Source: Ariolimax columbianus
Lineage: Eukaryota > Mollusca > Gastropoda > Stylommatophora > Arionidae
NCBI GenBank assembly: GCA_036924085.1
Contig: JAVGWX010000002.1
Coordinates: forward strand, 53,231,105 to 53,295,104
Reading direction: 5' to 3'
Length of the DNA stretch: 64,000 nt
Part shown: positions 1-11,329 of the stretch, piece after piece
Numbering within the stretch: position 1 is the first letter of the stretch
How the letters are laid out: each line of letters starts with the position of its first letter
Translations under genes and position numbers: made by a program
The notes under the pieces: generated by a model
What the model saw: the letters and a program-made list of their open reading frames with translations, nothing else
The model's database searches: none
Told to the model about the DNA's origin: nothing

Positions 1-290
1 GACAAACGTACTAGATCCTCTACGTAGTCCAGGTCCTCCACTTGTGACATTAGTGTTCTGAATACCAGTTCTTTTTCCTTCTATTGATGTCTTCATTATT
101 CATTCTACAGCATCCGTGTCTCACCTATATTTACACCCCGAAGCTGTCATGTACCACTCTACTAATTGTGTCTTTGTACATATTATGGATTAGGGTTGTG
201 TACTTTTCTGGTACCCCATAGTGTCTCAACAGTTGCCATAGAGTACTTCGATTCACACAGAAACGCTTGTCATAGTCTGTGCTGATGTTG
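1..290 (-). mobile_element. LINE reverse transcriptase core, fragment cut by window edge
   Basis: Reading the minus strand from about 290 down to 1 gives a decayed RT core. There is a degenerate DYxKAFxxVNRSTLW block (about 270-225), then RHYGVPEKYTTLI (about 220-180), a WIMKTS-like block (about 105-85) and LDYVEDL near position 15, which sits where LINEs have the catalytic FADD. Several frameshifts separate these blocks and the first Asp pair is altered, so it is dead. The order matches LINEs that read 'EDLDFADDI' after 'WIMKTS'. The C-terminal part lies beyond the left edge of the window. Clade is not assignable here. Confidence 0.7.
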
Positions 291-292
291 CT

Positions 293-1319
293 AGTCTCTT
301 TAGTTTCTTTTTATAACATGCGTGGAAGACTACAGTGGTCTTATGCATTTCAGTTTCTTGCCTTAATCCTTCTGGTTTCCATTTGGGACACAAGACTGCA
401 AAGGGTGCTCTCAAATCGGTCATCGAGACATGCGCCCTTGAAAGGAGAGCAGATAAGCAGTAGATCATATTATCCTGGTCTATCGGTGCCACAAGAGGAG
501 CAGAACTACAACATCACCCTGCTCAGTTCTATTAGGAAATGAACTGTATAATAAGAGGAGAAAGAGAAGGAGAGAGAGAGAGAAAGAGAGAGAGAAAAAG
601 AGAGAGAGAAAGAGCTTTGAGACGAATTCCTACCAATGTGGGAGAAATTTGATAGCGAACGAAGAAGTAGATTTTACCTAATTTGTACCGTCTTCATAAG
701 TTTCTCCACGAGACTCCTGATGTCTTTCCTCCTCTACCGTTCTTCGTCAGGTGTTCTTTTGGCGTTCCCGTTCTTTCCTTCCCCTGTGGGTCTAAACCAA
801 GTGCTAAAGCATAATACGAAAACATCCCGGAAGTCTTCCAAAACACCACGAACTAATTGCGCATGTTTCGTTCATTGGCCTGCCTCAGAGCACGAGATGT
901 AAAATAACACGTGAATTACGCGTCATTAGTCTAACAATTGCTTCTTTCATTTTCCTGATCCACTTACCGGTAAACACTGCGTCAATATTTCTATACCTTT
1001 CTGTCCCTCCGAAGATAGAACCCGCACAATAATGTTCAGTCGTGGAGCTAGAATTGTTTCATCTTCAGGTGATCGTCAGTGCATGTTTTGGTATCGTACC
1101 GGTATCGGTAGTCGGCCATTCAAGTTGCGCAATGTTCATTTGGGGCAGTGTTTCTCAAAGGGGATGTTATGGAAAAACCAGTGGACGAGTTCGACTGTCA
1201 TAATTATTGGGGGACACTACTTCCTATTAGAAGGTGTTGACTGTAATTCAGGATTGCGTCAGTTACTATATTTTAGAGATGTTAATAATTAGGAAAACTC
1301 CAGAGATCCTCAACAATAG
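293..1319. other. no recognisable gene
   Basis: Unique-looking sequence with short open frames on both strands, none resembling a known family. It holds a purine microsatellite at 556-616. The part next to 290 could be the upstream end of the LINE fragment, but I see no motif. Confidence 0.5.
556..616 (+). repeat. (GA)n-rich microsatellite
   Basis: Sixty bases of almost pure GA/GAAA repeats. Confidence 0.9.
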
Positions 1320-1796
1320 CGCACCAGTGGCTACTCTCCCATTGTAGAATCACGGGGAAATGAGAGAGCTGATGCTCTGGCAAAAGATGGCAGCAAAAAG
1401 GCACAATTTAATCATCGGGTACCACACAGAGAAATCAAGAACATCATCAGAGATCAGTATATATACCAATGGAGAGCAGACAGAAACATAAGCAGTACAC
1501 CAAACCAAATTCACCAACTCAAAAGAAACCAACAAACTATCTTGTTTCGCCTGAGAACTGGACAGTGCAGACTACTAGAACATCTATACCGATTGAAGGT
1601 CTCACACACCGATGAGTGCCCATGTGGAACACAATGCCAGAACCCTGAGCATATTCTACAGGAATGTCCAATCTATAGGGAAATGAGATGCCAGACATGG
1701 CTAGAGGGTGCGGAGCTGAGACAAAAGCTGTGGGGCAGCCGCTCCGACCTGGTGAAGACTACAGGCTTCATCATGGCGACTGGCCTACATATATAG
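1320..1796 (+). pseudogene. LINE RNase H end plus Cys/His tail, 3' remnant
   Basis: The plus strand reads QWLLSHCRITG (1325-1357), then after a one-base frameshift in a GGGG run GNERADALAKDGS, which is the end of a LINE-type RNase H (consensus QW.PSHCGI.GNE.AD.LA). The frame then stays open through LFRLRTGQCRL and CPCGTQCQNPEHILQECPIY (about 1617-1676), a CxC...H...C block typical of the segment after RNase H in I/Jockey-type LINEs. It ends at a TAG near 1796. RT and endonuclease are absent, so this is a 5'-truncated copy. It is a different lineage from the GAA-tailed family in this window, because the sequence around the Cys/His block differs. Confidence 0.8.
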
Positions 1797-1809
1797 CATG
1801 ACCAGAAGA

Positions 1810-3590
1810 TCTTGAACACAAAGAGATGTTAAATATTGACCGAGAAACAATGACACTAATGAACACATGAGCGTGCTATTTATTATCAATTATTAATTTT
1901 TTTAAACATGGAAGCATTACAATATGCCGTGTTGGGTACACTATTTAAACTTAGTTTGAGACTGGCATTAGAGCTGTCAAAAATCTGGACATACTTGTAC
2001 ATGACGCAATCAAAAAATAACAGAGCCCTATTTCAGCCTTATTTTATTTCATTAAAAACCTGTTATATATTTATGTTACAAGTAAAAAGGAAATGTCGAC
2101 AAATCCAGTTCATTATTTGAAATTTGGTTTCATTGCTTCCCCCGCAAAAAACTAATCAGCGGTACTAGCATGGAACTAGTAAACTCATCATGTTGAAGAT
2201 TGTGCATGAACTATTACCAATGTGCTTGTTGCGATAACACATTTTTTTTTAACGAAGCAATGAAACCTCTGAGATTGAATAAATATTTTATAAATAAGCC
2301 GGTTGATAATTTTATGCATAACTTTTCATTTCAGTATTTAAAGCAAACACGTTTAAGCCGCAGCACAGTTGGTAGTGTTTTTCAAAGGTTTCTGGTCAGT
2401 AGTGATAGGAAGGATAAAGACCTCATGAGATAGAGGTCTTTCACTGATTGGTTTCCATTGTCGTTTTTTGGCCGATTAAAAAAATGTGGAACTAAATGTT
2501 TCGCCAGTTCCTTGTGTTATTCATAGGCAGCACTAAGTAGTCAAACGACAAACTCAACCAATCAAACTACTATCGGTGTTATTAATAAAATCAAGCGACA
2601 TTAATTGAACGAAAGATTATTTAGTCAATTGTGTAATGACAATGTTGATGAGTTGTAATGTGTTCTCCTACACGCGGAAGTAAGATAGCTGCCCAAAGAC
2701 AAGTATTTCAGAAAATGTGGGCGTTATTTGATATCATTGTGGAGTTTCTTGATTCAATGAAAGAATAGCTTAACATTGAAAATGAAGCGGTGCGAAATGA
2801 TGTGGCCTATCTTTCAAATATATTTCAATAGTTAAATGATGTTCTTTTGAAGCTACGTAGAACCGATGTTAGTTTCATAAAAGTGAAATAAGTCATGATG
2901 GGATTCACCAGCAGCTTGTTCTTGTTTAACAATAGCAATCGGCGCCTTGAGTTTTCTCACTTTCCATGTTTGCTGCAGTAAGACAAGGACTGTCTAATAG
3001 ATGCAAACTTGGAAATCTATTGCTGCCATTTTGGAGGCTATTAAGGATGATATGATTAATTATTAAATTAAACAATTTGCAAGAACTCAAAATTCCAGAA
3101 TGGGTATAATCAAGTATATTGAAATATACGTGAAGCTTGTTAACCAATATCTGCAAGAAGAACTGATTGAACTACACAATTACTTTAAGGCAACAACACC
3201 ATTTAGGGACACTCATTAAGAAATAAATTAGATTCAAATTATCCTGACTGGACCTCTTGTTTCGCAAGAAACCGAACTGCATCATTTCCAGTATATTTAG
3301 TAGATAAAGTACAATTCATTCAAATATGTGCCGGGTGATCTAGGCGCTAGCTGAGTTGAGGGGTGAGAAACGCTGATCTAGATCACCATATCAACGTTAG
3401 ACAAAAAAATTTTGTTAGCTTTACCTCATGAAAAAAATGCTTCCAGTGAATTTTGGATAGATAAGAAATAGTTTCAAAAACACACAAAAAAACGTATAGA
3501 AGTGTTTGATAAATAACATAGAAGAATGTATCTTTGTAATATGATTATTATCTACGTAAGTTCATGTGAGGATTCTTTGCCACCAGATTT
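1810..3590. other. AT-rich sequence, no gene seen
   Basis: Low-GC sequence without convincing frames, protein motifs or tandem structure, apart from a short inverted repeat at 3334-3387. Confidence 0.5.
3334..3387. repeat. short inverted repeat
   Basis: GGTGATCTAG (3334-3343) and its exact reverse complement CTAGATCACC (3378-3387) flank a 34-base loop. It could be chance; no attached element was recognised. Confidence 0.5.
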
Positions 3591-3594
3591 GTCA

Positions 3595-3746
3595 TTTTCT
3601 CCGAAGAGCTGCCTGCCATGTTAACGGGTCTCTTCCACCCGGGCTTTCTCTAAAGAGCTGCCTGCCATGTTAACGGGTCTCTTCCACCCGGGCTGTTTTC
3701 TCTGAAGAGCTGCCTGCCGTGTTAACGGGTCTCCTCCACCCGGGCT
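3595..3746 (+). repeat. three-copy tandem repeat of about 50 bp
   Basis: Three copies begin near 3597, 3645 and 3694. Each contains GAGCTGCCTGCC, GTTAACGGGTCTC and CCACCCGGGC with only a few substitutions. GC content is well above the AT-rich surroundings. Confidence 0.9.
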
Positions 3747-3769
3747 GTATTCAGTTTTCTCCGCAATCC

Positions 3770-4510
3770 TACTCACTCGACATCCCGGTATTAATGTCAC
3801 CAGACCACATGTATGTTTCCAGTTTGTTCACGAAACACGAAATCTCCCGGATAACCCGAGAAATTAAATGAATTGTTCCTTTGATGGAGAATAAGAAATT
3901 CTCAGATCTATCAAAACCCAAATACTCATATATTTGAACTGTTGCATGTTTCATATTTCCAAAGATAGAAATTCTCAGATCTATCAAAACTCAAATGCTA
4001 ATATTTTTTAACTGTTCCATTTTCCAGATTTATTAAAATGCCATATTCTCGTAGTTATCAGAAGATTTATTTCTCAGAAATATCAAAAAATTGTATTCTC
4101 AACTTTCCAAAGATCAGAATTCTGAAATCTATTTTTAAAAATATTAAATACTCATATATTTGAACTGTCCAAGTTGTCAGATCTTTGAAAATGTTAAAAA
4201 ATATCTCCTAAATCGATTTTTCTAATTTATCCAGGTGGCATATTTTCAAAACTTTCTTAAAGACTCGTTTCTCATACAAATATTTCAATTGTCTTTTTCC
4301 TAATTCTCTCGTAAGATTGATTTCTTAGATCTATCAAAATCCAACATTCTCAAATTTCTCCAAAGAACCATTTATCTGATATATCCAATTGTCAATCTCT
4401 TAAATCTCTCCGTTGATCCATTTCTCAGACGTATCACAATGAGGTATTCTCAAATCTCTCATAACCCATTTCTCAGAACTATCAAAATATCAGATAAAGA
4501 ATTCTCCTAG
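3770..4510 (+). repeat. diverged AT-rich minisatellite
   Basis: Recurring blocks such as TTCTCAGATCTATC, AAATCTCTC and CATTTCTCAG at irregular spacing of roughly 30-60 bp indicate an old, heavily mutated tandem array. Confidence 0.6.
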
Positions 4511-5289
4511 CAAATCCATTTCCAGGATCAATCTAAAGGTAAAATAAACAATGACCAATGGCATTCTTATACATCAGCCAGCAGTAATCCTACGGGTATT
4601 CGTTAGGTACTTGAAGCTGTTTACGAGCGGGACAAGTTGTCTGTAATCGAAGACTAACACTCTAACAACGATTTTATGCTGTGTCAGGCCTGACTGCTGT
4701 TATTGATTGCAAGATGTGTCATTGTTGCGCTTTTACGTGGTAAGTCGGTTAGGGCGCTTGTCTGTGACATCAAAGGGACCAGGCACGCGCCAGGTATCAT
4801 TATCATCAGGACTTGACAATTTTTAGGGTGGTTCACCAGTCAGTCAACAATGTCGCCAGTCAACATGGTCGGACTACAGTCATGCAATTTATGTTAACAA
4901 ATTTAAACTGGGCACTAATTCACCTTTATTTCAACATAACAAGCTTAGTGCCAAGCCAAAATATACTGTTTCACTTACACAGGATTAGCCCATTTCTTCT
5001 AAAGAAAAAATGTATGACGTGTCCTTCAACATGCTTGTTAGTTTTAGCACTAAAGTACCAGTTATAGATGGCTTTAGTAGGTTTAAATTGTGGTAGTACA
5101 GTTCCATTGAGATTCACCATCATAAGCTAGTCTATGTATAATCTGTTCGAACCGTAATACCAATATTAATCGGGTGAGAATTGTAATGTAGTGATTAACG
5201 ATTAGAGACTGATTTTTTTTTAATCGTCTAACAAAATGTTGACTTGTTACAGGCAAGCAGACGAGTGTTTTTTTCAAGCGTTGATTTTC

Positions 5290-5640
5290 TTCATAAATGT
5301 CGGTCGCTCCTTTTGGAGCATAGGCCATTGACAACCTTCCTCCAGCACATTTGATCTTGAACTGCCCTATCTGCCTCTCCCCAGTTGAGGCCCAGGAACA
5401 GAGGCTCATTTTCACAGTCTTCTATATGTATGTCTTGGTCTACCTCTGTTCCTTTCCCCTGTGGATTCCATTTCAGGACCTGTTTAACCACGTTTGATGG
5501 CACTTTCCGTATCGTCTGTCCCATCCAACCCGATTTTCTACGTTTGATCTTTTGTTCCATTTGTTGTTGTTGTCTGCGTTCTTCATTATGTCTTGCCATC
5601 ATATTCTTCATTATGTGTAGCCATCATATTGTAAAAGTTC
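5290..5640 (-). mobile_element. LINE C-terminal tail fragment
   Basis: The minus strand encodes RRKSGWMGQTIRKVP, a basic/acidic linker and then WGEADRAVQDQMCWRKVVNGLC. This matches the tail found after RT in many LINEs: W.GH..RM..., a GKR.RGRPK-type linker, then A.DR..WR..V.ALC. The RGRPK block is decayed and the RT is missing. The left-edge RT fragment is on the same strand but lies downstream of this tail, so they are separate copies. Confidence 0.65.
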
Positions 5641-5866
5641 CCCGTGGAATATCAGAGTATAGTGCAGAGGAAATGGGGGCCGGAGACTACATTCTCTGGA
5701 AATCAAAAGTTGTCTGACGAGTCCAGGTCACTCCAAGGTCAAGTAACGCCGGTGTCAACACTAGGCCGACCAGGAAGCCAGAGGTTAATATCTACTATAG
5801 GTGGAAAACTTGTCTAAATTGGGGGTAGGTGTCAGATTGACCATTCTGGAACCCGGCATAAGTGCT

Positions 5867-5885
5867 GGGGGGGGGGGGGGGGGGG
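5867..5885 (+). repeat. poly-G run
   Basis: Nineteen consecutive G, a likely slippage and assembly hot spot. Confidence 0.95.
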
Positions 5886-5889
5886 TGTT

Positions 5890-7212
5890 ACATGGACAAC
5901 AATGACTCGCACGGCAGGTTGTCAAATGTAGAATGACAGTTACTGGTTTGGGATATGGCAGCCAATAAGATACTAGATGGGTGGAACCAAATTAGATGAA
6001 GGGCTAACCAGGTAACTGTGGAGGACCACTCAGACAGTAATGTTTGTTTCTAGAGCTACGAAAAGAGGCTATAAAAGACTATGTAGAGAGAAATTCTGCA
6101 TTTGTCTGAGAGTTTACGGGGTGATTATCCCATCATACACCTAGAGCCTTGCATTTACGCTCAAAGCTGGAAATAATGGACACCCTGTAAGCAATAAGTG
6201 AAAGAGATCTGATCGCATGCGAGTGTGAAGATTTGTCTTGGTACGAATTGAGATTGATCTAGAAGGCAGTCCGATTGTTCTTCAACACCATTGCATTTGT
6301 GTCTTTTGGAAGAATGGTAGCTCTTCTACTACCGAAGTCTCTTGGTTCGTGAAACTAGTCGTGGCAAAAATGGGCTATTCCAGAATCCTGGGATAAAATC
6401 CCGAAGTCTCTATTCTCCTTCGGGAGCCTATTTGTTAACCCATGTTTGTACGATCGACAGCCTAAAATAGTCAACCCTGACAGAGGACGGCAGATCATAA
6501 CCAACGTAGACAACCCGGAAGACGTCAGGAGACAACGAGTTAGATAGAACTACTGATTTGTAATACGATTGGATCAGACTAAGTTAGGATTTATGTTATT
6601 TCAAATATGAGACTTAGAAGCTGAGTGTAATAGTTCGGAGCTACCATCAACAGCTAGTGCTTGAATCCTCTGCGTTAGTTTAGTATATGATATTTATTTA
6701 GCTGGTATTTCTTTTCTTTTGTTGATATTGTGTAACAATTATTCATGAAATAAATTATATATTGTGTTAATGGTTAACGATAGTTTTATTGTTTTCTATG
6801 ATTGAAGTGTAACGTCTTACAGTCTATGTTGTGGGTAGGTAAACTCTTAAGATAACTACTCAGCTAAACCTACCATGCCACATTATACCCATTATCCTCC
6901 GTAGACATTTATATACGAACGACTGGAGTTTTCTTTGTTTTGTCTTTGTCATTCCCCATGTTGCTGCTCTAGATAGGGAACTAACTAACTTGACGTTTCA
7001 ATTAAACAATCTTAACTTGGTATTAGTTTCTATTTCCTTGAATTTCCAGATATTATTTACTAATAGGAATGCTATCCTAGCTTTTACAATTCTAGCACTT
7101 ACATCTGCCTCTGTTGCACGTGAAGTATCAATGGTGCAGCCCAAATTTGTGAAGGGGTGCACCTCGCCCAGTGTCACAGCTCATGTGCCAAATACATCCA
7201 TCTGTAAATCTG
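5890..7212. other. no gene recognised
   Basis: Mixed-composition sequence with no family I can name and only short frames. The 102-residue frame near 7.0-7.3 kb ends in leucines encoded by the CTT microsatellite and is not convincing. Confidence 0.5.
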
Positions 7213-7288
7213 CCTCTTCCTCTTTTTCTTCCTTTCTTCTTCTTCTTCTTCTTCTTCTTCTTCTTCTTCTTCTTTTTCTCCTTCTTCG
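7213..7288 (+). repeat. (CTT)n microsatellite
   Basis: Uninterrupted CTT triplets over most of the tract. On the minus strand this is (AAG)n, the same triplet as the 3' tail of the GAA-tailed LINE family at 22-52 kb. Confidence 0.9.
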
Positions 7289-7659
7289 ATCAACTTAAGC
7301 TATGCTTCTAGCCCGGTGAGGTTCACAAAGACCGCGATTCAGGACTTCGCCGTTTGCCTACATCTTTTGAAGCATGGTCTCTCCCGGACCAGACTGCCTC
7401 TCTGCACATGTGGTACCCATCTGTGCATGAAGTGAGAGACTGCATTGAGCCTAAAACGAATAATATCTGAGACACAAACAAGATTTAATGAAGTTTTACA
7501 ATAGAACAGCAACAGAAGCGTGCCGACGTTTAAACTTACATATGTTCTTACCAGTGGCTAGACAAACGAAAACAGCTTTGATGAAAATACCTAATTAAGT
7601 AAAAACAAATATTAGCAATAATGATAAATCAAATATCCTAAATTAAATCAATGTGGGAT

Positions 7660-7815
7660 GAAGATGCTGAGCAGAGCATGAGCTGCATCGGTCAGCGGCC
7701 CATAGCTGACTGTTAGCATCAGGGCCAGCGGACCAGAGCTGCAAAGACTTCTACACCTCCGCGCGGTGATACTGGATAACAGGCTGCAACAGAGCAGACT
7801 GGTTAAGAAGCTGGG
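7660..7815 (-). mobile_element. dispersed repeat family B, 3' portion
   Basis: Near-identical to segments at 8447-8580 (minus), 38090-38220 (plus) and, in part, 62760-62800 (plus). Shared blocks read on the minus strand: GCAGCCTGTTATCC, TCACCGCG.GGAGG, CTAACAGTCAGCTATG and GCAGCTCATGC. No coding potential or promoter boxes were identified. It could be the 3' region of a SINE or a non-autonomous element; the class is unknown. Confidence 0.7.
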
Positions 7816-8164
7816 GCTGTTCGAATCCATTGTTTTGGTTATGCTAAGGGTTACGCCACTGCGAGAGCTGACATAGTGGTCTGAGGGCATTAACAGTTGG
7901 GATATTTACAATTCATATTGTAATCTGTTGAAATCAATTGATGTCATAATAATACTGTGATCGACAAATTAGCAATCCAGAGAATGCAGGAGTTTGAAAT
8001 ACAACGCAGCTCGAGCAGGAGTAAATGTCTGTAAGGATGGGACGTGCGTTTATACTGCCTACGAAATACATGAACAATTAGTCTCATTTGCTGAAAGAGA
8101 TTGTGTATCTATTCTTTTGATCTGCCAGAGTACAGTGATGCAGCTCATGTATACCATAATATAT

Positions 8165-8446
8165 CTTATCCCACACAATAGGGGAAATGAGACTAACATC
8201 TGATCTGGCAAAACATGCTAATCGGACATGCTAGTACCGCCAGGCAAAACATGCTAATCGGACATGCTAGTACCGCCAGGCAAAACATGCTAATCGGACA
8301 TGCTAGTACCGCCAGGCAAAACATGCTAATCGGACATGCTAGTACCGCCAGGCAAAACATGCTAATCGGACATGCTAGTACCGCCAGGCAAAACATGCTA
8401 ATCGGACATGCTAGTACCGCCAGGCAAAACATGCTAATCGGACATG
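8165..8446 (+). repeat. 36-bp minisatellite built from the head of SINE-like family A
   Basis: Six full units start at 8207, 8243, 8279, 8315, 8351 and 8387, with a 24-bp partial at 8423. They are identical or nearly so, with core CAAAACATGCTAATC and GGACATGCTAGTACC. The lead-in (GGGGAAATGAGACTAAC) and the unit resemble the 5' end of family A at 39335, 62860 and 8826, where one or two such units occur. The 36-bp period keeps frames open on both strands (12-residue repeats); these are not taken as genes. Confidence 0.9.
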
Positions 8447-8580
8447 TAGCGATCAGCGACCCATAGCTGACTGCTAGCATCAGGGTCATCGAACCAGAGC
8501 TGTCAAGACCCTTCTACGCCTCCACGCGGTGATCCTAGATAACAGGCTGCAATAGAGCAGACTGTCTAAGGAGAAGGGAT
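8447..8580 (-). mobile_element. dispersed repeat family B, second copy
   Basis: Matches 7660-7815 in the same orientation (GCAGCCTGTTATC, TCACCGCGTGGAGG, CAGTCAGCTATGGG) with scattered substitutions. It abuts the 36-bp array directly. Confidence 0.7.
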
Positions 8581-8742
8581 CGAAGATTGAAAGCTAACCC
8601 GTTACTCAAAATGACTACCGGGGCCATATGTGTAATGTAAGACCGAACGGTGCTAATGTAGCAGTCGAGCTTCGACACAGCGCATTCAGTTCTTTGGACA
8701 GTATTCTGCTATTTTAAAGTGCTTATTATCAGGAGATTGAGA

Positions 8743-8828
8743 ACGCAGAAGAAGAAGAAGAAGAAGAAGAAGAAGAAGAAGAAGAAGAAGAAGAAGAAGA
8801 AAATGAAGAAGAAAAAGAAGAAAAAGGA
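8743..8828 (+). repeat. (GAA)n microsatellite
   Basis: About 85 bp of GAA triplets with a few interruptions near the right end, lying immediately before the family A copy. Confidence 0.9.
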
Positions 8829-9175
8829 CATGTTAGTCAGGGTCAGACAAAACATACTGATCAAACATGTAAGTCAAGGTCAGTTAAAATATACTTGCCA
8901 TGACACCCACCTCCCTTCCTTAAAGATTTCCCTGGAAACGATCAGTTTTTATGTCAGCCTGGCTAACAAGTCTGGAGATCGACGTAATGCCCATAGTAGT
9001 GACGACACACAGATGAAGCCAGCCATGGCACAACCACAGGTCCACCTTCGTCAGCATGCTTGGGGTGTGAGGAAAGCTATTGCAACCCGTCACTTGACGC
9101 GTTTGTCAAAACGCACAAAAGAGTAATCTTACTCATTGTAGACATTCAACAACAACAACAAAAACATCAGAAATA
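8829..9175 (+). mobile_element. SINE-like family A, copy with (CAA)n tail
   Basis: Shares ordered blocks with 39335-39682 and with the reverse complement of 23945-24310. These are a duplicated head (CATGTTAGTCAGGGTCAG, ACATACTGATCA), TGACAGCCTGGCTAAC-like, GGATCGACGT, TAGTAGTGA.CGACAC, CAACCCGYYACTT, CACAAAAGAGTAA and CTCATTGT.G.CATT, ending in a CAA-rich tail. Length is about 340 bp. No RT motif is present, so it would be non-autonomous. I could not assign a tRNA, 7SL or 5S head with confidence. One frame is open across the copy but the other copies do not conserve it. Confidence 0.75.
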
Positions 9176-9587
9176 ACAACAACAACAATCACACACAATC
9201 ATCTTGTCAATCAGATGAATCTAGCTATATTAAATCATGTTGTTGATGCAATCAAGAGCTGACTGACATCGAGTGTTTGTCTCTTACGCTAAGTTGCACT
9301 ACTTGAATAATGATCAGCATAGATAAGCTACTCAGACGGAAGATGAGGTTGTCTTTGAGCATTCATTAAAACGTGGCGCTCGCTGCAAAGGCATTTATGT
9401 CACTACCGCTGATTCCAACAAATATCGGTGTTAACCTGTCAAGTCATGGTAATTGTATACCATTGCCAGCATTGAGGTCCTGTCACAGTTGTAGAATGGA
9501 ATAGAAGGAGCGACGAGAGGAAACGAGATCTTCAATTGATGCCGAGGTTTTGTAGTCGGTAATCGGTTCACCGTTGTTGTAAGTGTC

Positions 9588-9660
9588 TTCTTCTTCTTCT
9601 TCTTCTTCTTCTTCTTCTTCTTCTAGTGCTTCTTCTTCTACTTCTTCTGTTAAATGTGTC
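9588..9660 (+). repeat. (CTT)n microsatellite
   Basis: CTT triplets with two TAG/TAC interruptions. Confidence 0.9.
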
Positions 9661-9684
9661 TTCTTCTTCAGCGTTTCTCATCAA

Positions 9685-9765
9685 AAGGATACTGGTTTAG
9701 AAGACTACATAATCTATATACAACCCGTTTCTTGGATGGTGGTTTAACCGATGTGCGAGTCCATC
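9685..9765 (-). mobile_element. possible CR1/L2 3'-end scrap
   Basis: ACTGGTTTAGAAGACT followed by a TATATACAACC..TTTC block resembles the stretch at 10340-10420 and 21695-21755, which on the minus strand lies after the CR1/L2 RT tail. Short and diverged. Confidence 0.35.
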
Positions 9766-9857
9766 TTAATAAACTCAAACACTACAGCTAAGTAGACCCG
9801 CAGCCAAATAGGCACCATCTATAGCTGCTCTTAACAAACCACATAAGAAACGGACGT

Positions 9858-10150
9858 TGTAACGTTGTGTTGTAGTTTACAGCAAGGCTGCGGTATCTGC
9901 GATACCTTTCGTCCTGACACATCTGATTTCACTTGGCGTTTTTGGGGCCGGATTTGCCTTCCCACTGGGAACTCTATTCGCTTAGTCAAACTACGCCACT
10001 ACAGCTTGTTTTCCGGGCCGCCGTTTAGAGGCGGAATAGGATCTTGGTTAGCTCTGGCTCGCTGACCGACGCGAATAGTCAGTTCTAGCTCTCTGTCCGA
10101 CACGAACAGTCAGCTCTGGCCGCTGACCGACGCAAACAGTCAGCTCTGAG
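9858..10150 (+). mobile_element. dispersed repeat family B, 5' portion plus short tandem tail
   Basis: GTTGTGTTGTAGTTTACAGC and the following CTGCGGTATCT, CACATCTGATTTCA and GGCCGCC blocks align with 18420-18600, 37965-38100 and 62645-62760. From about 10045 it continues as three imperfect copies of a unit of about 35 bp carrying GCTGACCGACGCGAA and CAGTCAGCTCTG. That links this end to the 3' portion seen at 7.7, 8.5 and 38.1 kb. Confidence 0.65.
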
Positions 10151-10334
10151 TCCCTGACTTCTGTCAGCTAATTCACTGTGCTGATTCTTCAGTTTATATT
10201 TTTAATATCCCCCAGACGATATCCATATCGGAGCTAAATGGGGAGTAGACGATAAACACAGACATAAGGCTATGTTCTTGCTCTTGTTCTTATTATGGGA
10301 AGTTACTTTGTCTGAGTTTATCTTAAGGATAGTT

Positions 10335-10445
10335 TACTTAACTTAAAAGACTTTATACTGGTTTAGAAGACTCTGCAGAGTCTGTACACAACCAGTTTCA
10401 TTTACATCACCTTGCTCTAAAAGCTATGCGCATCCAATTTGTTTC
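10335..10445 (-). mobile_element. CR1/L2-type LINE 3'-end fragment
   Basis: Almost identical to 21690-21785 (TATACTGGTTTAGAAGACT, CACCTTGCTCTAAAAGCTA, CGCATCCAATTT), which is the extreme 3' part of the better preserved CR1/L2 tail at 21.7-22.1 kb. Only the last codons and UTR remain here. Confidence 0.7.
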
Positions 10446-10468
10446 GTTCTTTGGTACCGGTTTTAGCT

Positions 10469-10804
10469 GACCCTGTCCTGAAGTGGGGTCTCGTCGAGTG
10501 TGTTTCATCTGACCCTAACCTGAAGTGGGGTCTTGACGAGTGTGCTTCACCTGACCCTGTCCTGAAGTGGGGTCTTGACGAGTGTGTTTTAGCTGACCCT
10601 AACCTGAAGTGGGGTCTTGACGAGTGTGTTTCACCTGACCCTTACCTGAAGTGGGGTGTTGACGAGTGTGCTTCACCTGACCCTTACCTGAAGTGGCGTC
10701 TTGACGAGTGTGTTTCATCTGCCACTGACTTTCAGTGGGGTCTTGACGAGTGTGTTTGACCTGAGCCTGCCCTGAAGTGGCATCTTCACGAGTGTGTTTC
10801 CCCT
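10469..10804 (+). repeat. 42-bp minisatellite (8 units)
   Basis: Units start at 10469, 10511, 10553, 10595, 10637, 10679, 10721 and 10763. Each carries GACCCT.xCCTGAAGTGG and CTTGACGAGTGTG. The period is 14 codons, so the plus frame reads DPxLKWGLDECVSP repeatedly until a TGA in unit 7. Differences between units are often amino-acid changing and fall in the same codons, as expected for neutral array drift. A repeat protein is possible but unsupported. Confidence 0.9.
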
Positions 10805-10934
10805 GGCCATGATGTGTGTTTTGCCTCATCACGACATCACATGTCTGTTTCTTTCTCCACCCACCTCAATGCCTTAGCCGTTAAAAAAAAGTTTATTACG
10901 AATAATGTGTATTGTTGTAATCATGACAAATACA

Positions 10935-11295
10935 TGTGAAATGGCACGTAAATGCAATGATGCACGTAAATGTAATGCTAGCAAGAACATGTAATGAAGG
11001 CACGCAAATGTAATAATAGCAAGAAAATGTAATGAAGGCACGTAAATGTAATAATACCAAGAAAATGTAATGATGGCAATTAAATGTAATGTTGGCAAGA
11101 AAATGTAATGATGGCACGTAAATGTAATAATAGCAAAAAATGTAATGATGTTGTGTAAATGTAATAAAAGCACGCAAATGTAGCAATGGCATGTAAATGT
11201 AATGATGCATGTAAATGTAATGAGGGCACATATATGTAATTGTTAGAATTAAATTTAATGAGTGAACGTAAATGTAATAAATGCAATGATTCTGT
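10935..11295 (+). repeat. 17-18-bp minisatellite
   Basis: About 20 copies of a unit like GGCACGTAAATGTAATGA with drift in the GGCACG part. It starts exactly where the RNase H/Cys-tail frame of the minus-strand LINE (11296-14620) breaks off, inside its TCGQN block, so it arose within or replaced the element's 3' end. Confidence 0.9.
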
Positions 11296-11329
11296 CCACA
11301 TGTACACATACTTGAGTTACCAATCCTAA

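Noticed and set aside
4730..4800. tRNA-like stretch (GTCGGTTAGGGCGCTTGTC)
   Set aside because: No B-box at the expected distance and no body shared with the SINEs in the window.
5083..5415. 110-residue minus frame overlapping the LINE tail
   Set aside because: A different frame of the LINE tail and flanking sequence. The real reading is the RRKSGWMGQ frame.
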